A DNA stretch of 64,000 nt from Erythroxylum novogranatense (taxonomy: Eukaryota > Streptophyta > Magnoliopsida > Malpighiales > Erythroxylaceae), in NCBI GenBank assembly GCA_029891385.1, contig CM057235.1:15800001-15864000 (forward strand). Direction: 5' to 3'. The position numbers and the translations under genes were made by a program. Each line of letters opens with the position of its first letter. The stretch's first letter is position 1. Under the pieces are notes generated by a model. The model was not told the origin of the DNA and ran no database searches. It worked only from the letters and a program-made list of their open reading frames with translations. Shown piece by piece: positions 46,488-57,564 of the stretch.

Positions 46488-46783
46488 TGTTATAAAACCG
46501 AAACTAAAATGTAAGAATATTTGGGAGAGGAGAATTCTTCTTATGAAAAAGAATGGTGTATCTTACATCAAGTTAACCCTTTTATTTATAGTATATTTCA
46601 ACCACCTAATACACATGTGACCACCTACTCCATATATGTTATTGTGTTAGGTAAAACCAAACCAATAACCACCTACTTCATTCTTGTGTTAGGTAAAAAC
46701 CAAATCAATCCATATGTACACTAACTATTAAATGGTGCATCTACAATTAGTGGTACACCATATTATTTCTATCTTTTATAACA
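46488..46783 (-). repeat. 3' LTR of copia element (left)
   Basis: Forward TGTTATAAAAC...TTTTATAACA: the ends form a 10-bp inverted repeat. The adjoining minus-strand polypurine tract CCAAGGGGGAG is at 46784-46794. Confidence 0.93.
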
Positions 46784-46951
46784 CTCCCCCTTGGTGTTCC
46801 ATATAGTTGTCTCTTCTCTGGCCTTTAAACGCATTTGGTGTTGCCTCATTAAAAACCTTATCATGAAAAACCCAGTGGGATAAAAACCATGATAAGGGAA
46901 AAAGAGTGCAACTGCGTAAGCTCCCCCTCATTGAACACAATGAGCTCTTCC

Positions 46952-48840
46952 TCATAAATTTCTTAGATGTCGCATTCCAATCTCGTGGACATGCTTCCTG
47001 AAAGGTATAGTAGGAAGTGCCTTTGTGAAAAGATCCGCAGCATTGTTGCTTGATTGAATATACTGGATGTTGATTTCTTTGCTCTTGTCGAGATCTTGGG
47101 TGAAATGGAAAATTTCGAGGATATGTTTGGTTCTATCACTTTTGATATAACCTCCTTTATTTGAGCGATACATGCTGCATTGTCTTCAAATATGATTGTT
47201 GGTTCTTTGTTGGTCGATAAGCCACAAGTTGTTAAAATGTGGTGCGCCATTGACCTTAACCATACACATTCTTGGCTTGCTTCATGAAGTGCAATGATTT
47301 CAGCATGATTTGAAGAAGTAGCAACAAGTGTTTGTTTCGTGAACGCCAAGAAATTGCAAAGGTGCCTCCATATGTAAATACATAACCAGTTTGGGATCCG
47401 GCTTTATGCGGATCGATAAGTAACTCAGATCCGCATAACCAACCAAAACTTGTTTTGCATTTTAGTGTAAAATAATCCCAAATCAATTGTACCTCGAAAA
47501 TAACGGAATATATGTTTAATTCCATTCCAAAGCCTTTTCAGAGGAGATGAACTAAATCTTGCTAGTAGATTAACGAGAAAAGCTATATCGGTCTTGTATA
47601 ATTAGCAAGATACATGAGAGCTCCTATCGCACTTAGATATGGCGTTTCGAATCAAGAACTTCTTCGCTTTCTCTTGTGAGGCGAAATGGATCCTTCTCGA
47701 CATTAAGCGATCTACCAACCATTGGTGTACTTAACGGAGTTGCTTTATCCATATTAAAACGCCTCAATACCTTTTACTCAGATATGTCGATTGATGCAAA
47801 ATATTCCGCTTGGTCTATGTTCAATTTGCGCACCAAGACAATATTTAGTTTTTCCAAGATCTTTCATTTGATTCCTCCTTCAAATACACCACTTGTTTCT
47901 TGGATTTCTTTAGCGAAGCACCAATGATATTCAAATCGTCAACATAGACAAATGATAATCACATATCTGAATGTTGTTTTCTTTATAAAAGCAAGGGGCA
48001 AATAGGACTATTTACATATCCTTTCTTTAATAGATACTCGCTTAGACAATTGTACCACATGGATCCAGATTGCTTTAGTCCATATAAGGATCTTTGCAAT
48101 TTGATCGAATACTTTTCCTTTGGTTGTGATTTTAATGTCGCAGCATTTCAATCCTTCAGGATTTTCATGTAAATATCACTATCAAGTGATCCGCAGAGTA
48201 AGCTATAACAACATCCATAAGACGATTTCTAGTTTCAAGAACTGTTGTCGATTAAATATCTAAACGTAATTGTATCCATAACAGAGAGTATGTTTGTTCA
48301 TAGTCAATTCCGGTCTTTGAGAAAAACCTCAGCAACAAGTCGAGCTTTGATCTCACAATCTCATTTTTCTCATTTCGTTTTGAACAAAACCCATTTGTAA
48401 CCCATGTGCTTTACACTTTGGGGTGTAAGGACAATAGGTCCAAACACTTTATGCTTGTTAAGAGAATTTAATTCAGCTTCAATAACATCTTTCCATTGAA
48501 CCCAATCATATTTATTTTGACATGCAATGATAGATCTTGGTTCGGGATCTTCATTTTCATTGATGATAACACATGCTATAGCATAAGAAAATATGTTATC
48601 AATCTCTTTCATATCATTTCGGTTCCATAATTCTTTTGTGTGAATATAATTAATTGAGATTTCCTGATTAATCTCAGTTTGTGTCTCTTCTGGGACACTA
48701 TCCTCATCTTGTGTTTCTAATGGAACACTTTTATCTATATTAGGGTCATTAATCACATTTTCTCCTTTTCTTTTTGAGGATTTTATCTTTGAACCGATTG
48801 GTCTACCACGCCTACGTCTTGTAGATTCATGAGTGATCAT
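46952..48840 (-). pseudogene. copia reverse transcriptase and RNase H
   Basis: Minus strand. The RT start is readable at 48370-48840: WKDVIEAELNSLNKHKVFGP and HMGYKWVLFK, preceded by the basic linker RRRGRPIGSK. The catalytic YVDDL is at 47932-47946. The end of RT reads FLVNLLARFSSSP (about 47550). RNase H: LIDPHKAGSQTGYVFTYGG, TLVATSSNHAEIIALHEASQECVWLRS (Glu), FEDNAACIAQ (Asp) and ADLFTKALP near 46985. Several frameshifts; inactive. Confidence 0.88.
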
Positions 48841-49335
48841 TTTCTCGATTGTCCTTTTGGGATTTCAATCCGAGGGAGCATTTACTGGTGGTATAAATGA
48901 TTTAGTCACTCTTTTGTATCTCGTGAAAGCATCTAGTAATTGATTTGCAATTCTTTGCAAATGCACAATTCTTTGCACATCTGTTTTGCATTGTTTTGTG
49001 CGTTGATCAAGATACAATAATGATGGTTCGCACCATGTAATTTCTTACATCAGCAGTTTATTATCTCCCCCTAATGTCGGGAAAGTATTTTCATCAAAAT
49101 GAAAATCAGCAAAACGTGTTGTAAACATATCACCCGTTTGAGGTTCAAGATATCTAATAATAGATGTACTTTCATAGCCGACATATATCCTCAATCTTCA
49201 TTGAGGTCCCATTTTACTACGTTGTGGTGGTGTAATAGGCACATATACTGCACAACCAAAAATTCTCAAATGGGAGATATTTGGTACTTGACCAAATGCA
49301 AGTTGTAGTGGGGAGTATGTATGATATGCACTTGG

Positions 49336-49800
49336 TCAGATGCGAATTAATGCCTCAGCATGTAAAATTGCATGACCCCATACGGAAATTGGAAGCTTTG
49401 TTCTCATCATCAATGGTCTAGCAATAAGCTGAAGGCGTTTAATTAAAGATTCAGCTAAACCATTTTGAGTATGCATACGAGCAACGGGATGCTCGACCAT
49501 AATCCCATTGACATACAATAGTCATTGAAAGTTTGGGATGTGAATTCACCAAAGATTATCGAGTCGACTTTCTTTATTGTATAGTCGAAATTGTGCTCGT
49601 AATTTAATAATTTGTGCAAGAAATCTTGGAAATGCCATATTACGAGTTGATAGTAGACAAACGTGAGACCATCTGCTAGAGGCATCTATCAATACCATAA
49701 AATATCGAAATGGCCCACATGGTGGATGAATGGGTCTACATATATCACCTTGAATACGCAAGAAAAGCGGTGATTCAAATTTTATTTTAGTCACGATGGC
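49336..49800 (-). pseudogene. copia integrase core
   Basis: Minus strand. GDICRPIHPPCGPFRYFMVLID holds the first catalytic Asp, RLDN near 49555 the second, and NGLAESLIKRLQ (about 49440-49475) the Glu; LPISVWGHAILHA follows. Frameshifts near 49555 and 49500 divide it. The zinc-binding part upstream (49800-50300) is too decayed to define. Confidence 0.82.
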
Positions 49801-50599
49801 CTTATGATCGCTTTTCGAGAGAACAAGATGTACATGGACTCTTATTTATTCGAGTAATCATTTTGTTACTCAATGGATGTCCATGTGTATTCTCAATTAT
49901 TTTTCGATCATTGTTGATCCCTATGACCTGCACGATCATGCCAAATAGAGATTATCAAGGATCAATGTGTTTTGCTTTAACTACCATATTAGATTCAATC
50001 ACATTTATATATGTATAATGTAATCCAAAGGGAGCATTGGTAGTTTTCCAATATGTTTATCTTTCCGATTGACAGTCAGAAGATACATATATTTCATATT
50101 TCCCTCGATTCTGATCGAGTATCATATTTATGAGAATATATATCATTAAAACTCAACAAATTTCTTTTAAACTTTGCGCAAATAAGGCATCATGTATTGA
50201 GAACTTTGTGCCATTTGATAATGTGAAATTTGCCTCGCTAATTCCTTCAATCAAGTCTCATAGGACCTCGATATCAGGTTCACAATTGTTTTGTTGGTTT
50301 TAATTACGAAAAGAACCTCTTATCTTTCAGGAAAGTGTGCGTTGTACCATTATCTGGTATGCATAAATTATCATTATTTTTCGCTTCTCTTATATAACGA
50401 TCCATATCAAAACTTCGCATAAAGATAAATAATCTAATGAGAAAATTGCGCAAAAATAAAGAGAAAGAGATGTTATGTTAACTTAAAAAAAATATTACAA
50501 TACTGTAATTGAAACTAGTAACATAACAAGCAATTGAAACTGAGTGACATAATAAGCATAATAATACTTAACACAAACATAAGTACATTATTTTAATTT

Positions 50600-51660
50600 C
50601 CATTGCTATTGCCACCAATAATGCCCTGATCCACAAAATCATCAGTAAAATCCAAAGCATTCAGATATGTAGAGTCATCTGAAGGATTATGATTCTCAAT
50701 GAAATCAAAATCAAAAGTACCAAGGTCAGTTGAATCACCTAAAGGGTGTTGTTCAAGAAAATTCACTTCCTTTTCTTTCCTTTAAGGATGCTTTGATAAC
50801 CGATATAGATGTTGAGGAACTCGACAAACTTTAGCCCAATGTCCTTTTGTACCACATCTAAGCGAAGAATCTCCTGTCCTATAAGAACTTCCATGAACAT
50901 CATTAATATGGTGCTTGTTATCGGTGGCTCGTATTTCTTTGAAGAGAGTTATATGGATAACTTTCTTGCCACGCCCACCACCACGGCCACGAATGTAATT
51001 CGACCACGGCTACCCACGACCAATGACCACGACCACGATTAGGCCCATGATGATTTTTTTCTTTCATTTCAATTGCAATATTTTCTTCTAGAATGTTGTC
51101 GCGCCCGATGAGGCGGATTGATGATTTTTATTAAAGTTCATTATTCTTCTCGCCAAGAAGGCATGAAATCGGTCGTAGTATTTTTAAATCCGCGACTCGA
51201 TATTGTTGTTGCAAGGTTACATTCGATCGTGGAAGGTGGAGTATGTTTTTCTAACATATCTTCCTCAAAGGATTGTTTGCCCACAAAATTTTAGTTGTGA
51301 GATAATTCTAAACATAAATTGAGTTATACTCATCGACCTTTTAAAATCTTGGGCGTAAAGCGCCCATTCATCACGGTAGCTTCAAGTAAAACTTCCTTTT
51401 GATGGTCATATCTTTCTTGTAAATTTTTCACAAATGACTTGGATCTTTAATCATGAGGTATTCTCTTTTAATCCCTCATCAAGATGACGACGAACGAAGA
51501 TCATCGCTTTGGCTTTATTTTTTTATGTCAGATTATTTTCTTTAATGTTATCTAAAAGATCCATTAATTCAAGATGCATTTCAACATCAATCATCCACGA
51601 CATATAATTATGGCCCGCAACATCAAGAGTAGCGAACTCAATTTTGACAAGATTGGACAT
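50600..51660 (-). pseudogene. copia gag
   Basis: The ATG at 51660 begins MSNLVKIEFATLDVAGHNYMSWMIDVEMHL, a gag N-terminus common in plant copia. Stops follow. A Gly/Arg-rich patch (about 50960-51040) and a knuckle RCGTKGHWAKVC (about 50840-50880) lacking its first Cys mark the C-terminal half. The end is acidic (DSTDLGTFDFDFIENH). Protease between gag and integrase was not recognised. Confidence 0.75.
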
Positions 51661-52363
51661 GTTGGCAACTATATAGAGAGAAATAATTAATACATGTATT
51701 CAAATTGATATTACATTAAATAAATTACATACCATGCTCAAATGCTATGCCAAGAAGTAATATAGGGATCATAATACATGGTATTATTAAGAGAAAAAAA
51801 ATGCGATCTCAATTATTTAGCTCTACACTAAGAATGAAACAAAGATATCTAGTGATAATAATTATACAAAAAAATGAAATAGCGGACAACATTTGAAAAA
51901 AAATTTGTAAGAATTTTGACGTAAGAAATAGTGTGTAAGGATGAAGTAAATTATGAATGAGTGGTATCTATTTATAGAAAGAATTTTTTTTTTTTACCGT
52001 TACCTAGCCGTTATAAATTTACCGTTATATATATAGTCGTTATACATTTTTTTTTAAACAATGATGATGTATACTATACAATAAATTACGATTTAGAAGT
52101 GGTAATAACTTTTCATTATTTAAAGAAGGTAAAATAGTGAGTCGCCTATAATTTGTTTTAATCATATCATAAGTAGAATTAATGTAGATAAAAGGAAAAA
52201 CTTTATTTTAACAACATCGTAGCGGGGATAAATAAGCGGAAGAACTTACGTTTGTTTGATGTCGTAATAGAAGAACGTTTATGCGATGTAGGTGAGCAAG
52301 AACCTTACGATTGCGTGATGTTGATAAGTTCAATTTTAGAAATGAGAGCTTCGTACGATAACG

Positions 52364-52658
52364 TGTTATAAAACCAAACTAAAATGTAAGAATATTTGGG
52401 AGGAGAATTCTTCTTATGAAAAAAAAAATGGTGTATCTTACATCAAGTTAACCCTTCTATTTATAGTACATTTCAACCACTTAATACACATGTGACCACC
52501 TACTCCATATATGTTATTGTGTTAGGTAAAACCAAACCAATAACTACCTACTTCATTCTTGTGTTAGGTAAAAATCAAACCAATCCATATGTACACTAAC
52601 TATTAAATGGTGCATCTACAATTAATAGTACACCATATTATTTCTATCTTTTATAACA
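52364..52658 (-). repeat. 5' LTR of copia element (right)
   Basis: 295 bp with the same 10-bp inverted ends. Transcription from it would run leftward, away from the glycosyltransferase. Followed by target duplication TTCCT. Confidence 0.93.
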
Positions 52659-52998
52659 TTCCTAACCATTTTTTGATACATTACTCTCTATCTTGTTTAC
52701 TATTTGAATTATGCGAGACAAACAAAATATTATAACAAAATTTTGTGACTAATTAAAAAGTGAAAGCTACGTTTACTTCTGCAACTGCTTCTGTGGCGAG
52801 CTTAATCATGGTCCCACAATTGGGAGGAACCAATGACCTCTGGTTTTCCCACCGACCCCCACAATAATGCATCGCTACTGTGCTTCCACCGCTACTTCCG
52901 CCTTCTCTAGCTGCCTTCTAAGTGTTTATATAAACCACATTAATCGCCCAAAATAGAACCAAGCTGAGAAACATACGAAGAGTTTTATCAACGATAAA
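52659..52998 (+). promoter_or_regulatory. proximal promoter and 5' leader of glycosyltransferase
   Basis: TATATAA lies at 52927-52933, 65 bp before the ATG, and ACCAATG (CCAAT-like) at about 52829. The start context GATAAAATGGC is favourable (A at -3, G at +4). Everything upstream of 52659 is the copia element, so the gene's own proximal promoter is only about 270 bp above the TATA box. Confidence 0.65.
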
Positions 52999-54396
52999 AT
53001 GGCTCAGCAATCAGAACTTAAGCTTCACGTAGTGATGTTTCCATGGTTTGCGTTTGGTCATATAAGCCCTTTCGTGCAACTGGCCAACAAGCTTTCTCTC
53101 CAAGGAGTTGAAATCTCTTTTTTCTCAGCCCCAGGCAACATTGCACGTATCAAATCCGCTCTTCGTCTCACACCAAAAGCTGAGATCATACCTCTTCCAA
53201 TACCAAATGTTGAGGGCCTTCGTCCAGGCCTTGACAGCACGGCCGAGATGACACCTGACATGGCTGAAGTCCTCAAGAAAGCCCTCGATCTCATGCAGCC
53301 TCAAGTCAAGTCTATTCTCTCCCAACTCAAGCCCCATTTCGTATTCTTTGATTTTGCTCAACATTGGATTCCAAAGCTGGCCTGCGAACTAGGTATCAAG
53401 GCGCTACGCTTTTCAGTTTACTCTGTTATTTCCCAGGCGTTTTACATCGCACCTGTACGAACTACTGGAGACAAGATTCCTGATGTTGAAGATATGATGA
53501 AACCGCCGAAAGGATTTCCTTCAGATTCGTCAATTACTTCCATTAAAAGGTTCCAGGCTGAAAATCTTATGTACCTATTCAAAAGCTTCGACGGTGGCCC
53601 TCCTGTGTACGTTAGAGCTCGTGAAGGCCTCACCAATTGTACAGCTGCTGTCGTCAAAGCATGTAGGGAAATGGAAGGACCTTACATAGATTACTGTGCT
53701 ACCCAGTTTCAAAAACCCTTCCTTCTGGCCGGTCCTTTGGTTCCCGACCCACCGAAAGGCGTTCTGGAAGATAAGTGGGCTAATTGGTTGGGGCAATTTC
53801 CTGCCAAGTCTGTCGTGTTTTGCAATTTTGGCAGCGAGACTTTCTTGGATGAGGATCAAATTAAAGAGCTTGCTATAGGGTTGGAACTCACTGGCTTACC
53901 ATTTTTTCTAGTATTGAACTTTCCTGCTGAGCTTGATAGCCAAAGCGAGCTAACCAGAACTTTACCGGAAGGTTTCATGGAGAGGGTTGAGGGCAGAGGG
54001 ATTGTGCACACAGGGTGGGTACAGCAAGCGCTTATCCTAGCGCATGATAGTGTTGGGTGCTATCTGTGTCATTCAGGGTTCAGCTTAGTGATTGAAGCCT
54101 TGGTTAATGATTGTCAATTGGCCCTGCTGCCACAAAAAAGAGATCAGTTCCTTAACTCAAAGCTAATAGCCGGAGACATGAAAGCTGGGTTTGAAATCAG
54201 CCGAAGCGAGGAAGATGGGTACTTTGGGAAGGATGACATTTCTGAGGCTATTAAAAGTGTCATGGTAGATGTTGAAAAGGACCCTGGCAAGACCATTAGG
54301 GAAAATCACAAGAAGTGGAAGGAATTACTGTTGAATCGAGAGATGGAGAATAAATACGCCGTAGAGTTGGTAGCGCAATTGAAAGCCATTGTTTAA
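52999..54396 (+). CDS. UDP-glycosyltransferase, UGT79-like (family 1)
   Basis: An uninterrupted 465-residue protein, normal length for plant family-1 UGTs, in one exon. The N-terminal acceptor domain has the catalytic His21 (FAFGHISPF) and its likely partner Asp118 (FFDFAQHW). The C-terminal donor domain ends with the 44-residue PSPG box (Trp340-Gln383: WVQQALILAH...CHSGF...LPQKRDQ) with the sugar-contacting final Asp-Gln. The usual HCGW is HSGF. HWIP, the 270s GSE and LTGLPF motifs resemble the UGT79 group, which adds a second sugar to flavonoid or anthocyanin 3-O-glycosides; substrate here is inference. No signal peptide; expected cytosolic. It is the only intact host gene in the window. 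Confidence 0.93.
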   Translation: MAQQSELKLHVVMFPWFAFGHISPFVQLANKLSLQGVEISFFSAPGNIARIKSALRLTPKAEIIPLPIPNVEGLRPGLDSTAEMTPDMAEVLKKALDLMQPQVKSILSQLKPHFVFFDFAQHWIPKLACELGIKALRFSVYSVISQAFYIAPVRTTGDKIPDVEDMMKPPKGFPSDSSITSIKRFQAENLMYLFKSFDGGPPVYVRAREGLTNCTAAVVKACREMEGPYIDYCATQFQKPFLLAGPLVPDPPKGVLEDKWANWLGQFPAKSVVFCNFGSETFLDEDQIKELAIGLELTGLPFFLVLNFPAELDSQSELTRTLPEGFMERVEGRGIVHTGWVQQALILAHDSVGCYLCHSGFSLVIEALVNDCQLALLPQKRDQFLNSKLIAGDMKAGFEISRSEEDGYFGKDDISEAIKSVMVDVEKDPGKTIRENHKKWKELLLNREMENKYAVELVAQLKAIV

Positions 54397-54700
54397 AAAT
54401 TTGCAACATGACTTTGTTGATTTATGCTTTATAGTCAATCGCTTTGGTTGTAGTTTAATGGTAAATTATTTTAAATGTATTTTTTATTTTGTACATGTTT
54501 AGATGTATATGATAAAGTCCATGAGATAATTATACATTGCAAATGAAATTATAATGAGATTATAATTATGAGAATTTAATATTACATTTATGTGTTATTT
54601 CTAAAATATTTATAGTCATTATTCTATTAATATTGGACATTAATAGAACGTAAAAAGACTAAGACATGTTTTGTTTTCCTTATGAAGGAAGTGAATGATC
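54397..54700. other. 3' flank of glycosyltransferase
   Basis: AT-rich 3' untranslated region with several weak polyadenylation-like stretches. It passes into retroelement LTR sequence at a point I cannot fix. Confidence 0.5.
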
Positions 54701-56024
54701 TCGTAAAGTTAAAGTATAGACATCTTAAACAAGCGTGTGGTCTTCTTTAGAGAATAAGTTCATTTGAATGATCCGATATGAGAAATCTATTAGAAACATT
54801 ACTTTTATGTCTATGAAATTCTCATTGTGATGATTGTATGAGTGATCCTTTGACTTGAGGTCATCAAAGTTATCTTGTATGGGGATTCCTATGTTTTGAT
54901 ACTACTCGTGATCTATTTTATCAAGGTCGTTTAAACGATAGTCATTGGATGTAGCATGAACTATATGGAGAGTGAATGATCAAGATATGATTCATCATCC
55001 TAAAGTAATTAGGGAAAATGTTCCGTTGTTCTCGATTAATATTGATTCGGGAAATCCTTGGCCAAGGTGAAATGATATTTTGTAAACAGTTTACAAATAT
55101 CATTAATTGAATTAATAGCTAAAGACAGAGAACTAATATAATTGAACTCAAAATAGAGTAGACATTAACTTCATGCTCTATATCTAATTAGAACATTAAT
55201 TGATGAAAGGATTGAATTATACGAAAAAATCATGCACGAAAAGGTTAGTCAAAACCACTTTGACATTCATAAATATTTGGATGGTTATGATGCGTTGCTA
55301 GACGCCAATCTTGATCTATGATTATAAATTGTTTAATTGAAGAATTAAAGATAAATTAAAAGAAGTTTTAATTTGTCTAATTCTAATTATGAATTAGAAT
55401 TATAATTTATAATCATTCCCAACATATTTGGGAACCTAATGGGTCACATATATAGAATGGTTTGAAAAGAGCAAAATTAATTTAATCAAGTTGGACTTGA
55501 TTGTAAAGTTTGAGAAAATTTATGATTAAATATGAGATATTTAATAAATAAGGATCAATATAAGATATTGAATCTTATTTGGACATAAGTGGTATTTGAT
55601 TAGAATTATTTGTAATTCTGATTAAAGTTTAATTAAAATTAGTATTTAATTTCAATTAAATTACTAAAGCGTCCAAAGCTTATTATAAATAGGTTTGAGC
55701 TCTATGGAGCTAGTACTTCATGCTTAATCCTCTTTGTAAAGGTTACAGAGTTCTTTCAACATATTCTGTGGATATCGTTAGAGGCCGGACACCTATGCGG
55801 CTACGGTGGTTGAGACAGATCGGTTTCGGTAACGATTCGAGGGATGCATCAAGACAAAGATTAAGCTTCGGAATAAGGTACGAATTAAATTCTACTTTAT
55901 TATGATTCCTGTTAATCATTTTATAGAGTAAATAAATCTTAGTTTTCGGAAAATTAAGAGTCACGAAAAAGTTTCGTGATTATTCCGTTGTGGTCGGATA
56001 AGATCTGGACTCGATTTTCCAACA
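54700..56024 (+). repeat. 5' LTR of plus-strand copia element (left end unknown)
   Basis: The right end is firm: ...TTTTCCAACA at 56024 followed by a perfect primer-binding site. TATAAATAGG at 55684-55693 is a good core promoter. The left end could lie anywhere between about 54450 and 54750. Confidence 0.65.
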
Positions 56025-56025
56025 G

Positions 56026-56037
56026 TGGTATCAGAGC
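56026..56037 (+). other. initiator-Met tRNA primer-binding site
   Basis: TGGTATCAGAGC, one base after the LTR end, is the standard plant copia primer site. The leader continues to 56166, where a minus-strand LTR interrupts it. Confidence 0.9.
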
Positions 56038-56166
56038 AAGATTTTATTTCTATAATTTGATTAAAATGTTTAGATCCTTATTGATGATGAATTCTGGAAT
56101 TGAAATTGTTTAATTGTTAAACAATATATTAAACTATTAAAAACCCAGAATGGTTCTGGTGAAAAC

Positions 56167-57564
56167 TGTTGGATCGCGTACGGTCCGAGTATTCACAATA
56201 CATTGCGAAAAAGACCATACAATAACATGATGTATAATCGAAATACCAAGGATGTACGAAAATACCTTATTTCCGTGGATAGGTTGCTTCTTTTTTGGAT
56301 TCCAAGACATTGCAAATGCGAATGCCCTCTACCGATATCCACACGAGTATGCACGATCCGGGCTGCGACTATGGTGTGCTAGCACGTCCTGAAACTCTTC
56401 CCGAGCGCCGCACGATTTTCCTCTCGAATGGTGGCTAGGGTTTCATGACAATTGTGTCTCTTTTCTAATGAGACCTAAGCTTCTCTATTTATAGAGAAAC
56501 CTTAATCCCATTGAGGCCCCAATAAGTTTCGGCCCATTATATCTCATATAATAAAAGCCCCGACAACTTAATTCAATCTAGCCCAATAAATATATAATTA
56601 TCAATACCTAATAAATTAGGCCCAAGAGAATAAGCCCATATCACATCACTCTTTGTGTGCGACCCTATAGGGTCATTTGATGTTGGCAATGGGCTTGATC
56701 ACACTTCAAGGCCCATAAGTCATAAGCGGCCTCTAGCGAGACATTATGACTACCCAAATCAAATGAGGATCAATAATCCGATTTAACTCAGAATTATGGT
56801 TATAAGCTCACCTTTTGTAACACGATATCAAGATTAATCACAAGGCATGGTACATGTCAACCTTTGATTAATTATAGTTTCTTGATCCCCAAGTCGATGA
56901 TTATAACAAATGACATTAATAACTCTTCATCAATTCATTCGAGCACGCCATGCATTTCTTCATCCACACTTGTCAAGAGGCCCAAATGATATCTCTCTCA
57001 TTTAAGAGAGGTAAATCCCATCTACGCCATTCACATCCTCCGCATGATTCATTTGATTTCCAACATAAGACTACTTGTTACTCGGTTAAAATAACTTAGT
57101 CTAATATCAAAACACCGAATTCCTCATGTGGGAACCATGATGACTTCAGTCAAAGGGCTAAAGTCAAACCATATTAAGAATCACTAATGACATGAAACCA
57201 TGTAGTATTCTTTACGTGGGTCGGTCCAATATATGTTCTCTAACATATATCTATGTTTCTGATTTGATATCTCATATCTATGATCAGTAAAACGTGGTCA
57301 TCAACAAGAACACATACTAGCCTTAATTCATTATTGTTCCACCAATAATGATCGACCAAAGATATCTGTAATAGTCTTATAACACTTATGGTTTTACTAT
57401 CAAGTCACATACTTGATGACATAAGTCTAAAACCATTCATGGAATGTAAATCACATTACATAAATGAAATACATGCACATATGAAAGGAATACCTCATAA
57501 TATATTATTAACAAGTCATAATGTTAATACATGAATCACAACTATCCATTAGCCTAGGGCATAC
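56167..57564 (-). repeat. minus-strand copia-type LTR (about 1.4 kb)
   Basis: Forward it starts TGTTGGATCGCG and ends CCTAGGGCATAC. On the minus strand a TATAAATAGAG box lies at about 56476-56487. The missing terminal bases on the right are explained if the next copia element inserted just inside its start. Classification as an LTR is inference from ends, TATA box and context. Confidence 0.55.

Larger units (their letters stand above)
46488..52658 (-). mobile_element. complete Ty1/copia retrotransposon (6171 bp)
   Basis: LTRs of 296 and 295 bp (46488-46783, 52364-52658) are flanked by TTCCT on both sides (46483-46487, 52659-52663). On the minus strand the order is gag, integrase, RT, RNase H, so 5' LTR is on the right. 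LTRs are about 97% identical apart from short indels, so insertion is relatively recent (inference). All protein regions are broken by stops and frameshifts. It sits in the upstream region of the glycosyltransferase gene. Confidence 0.95.
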
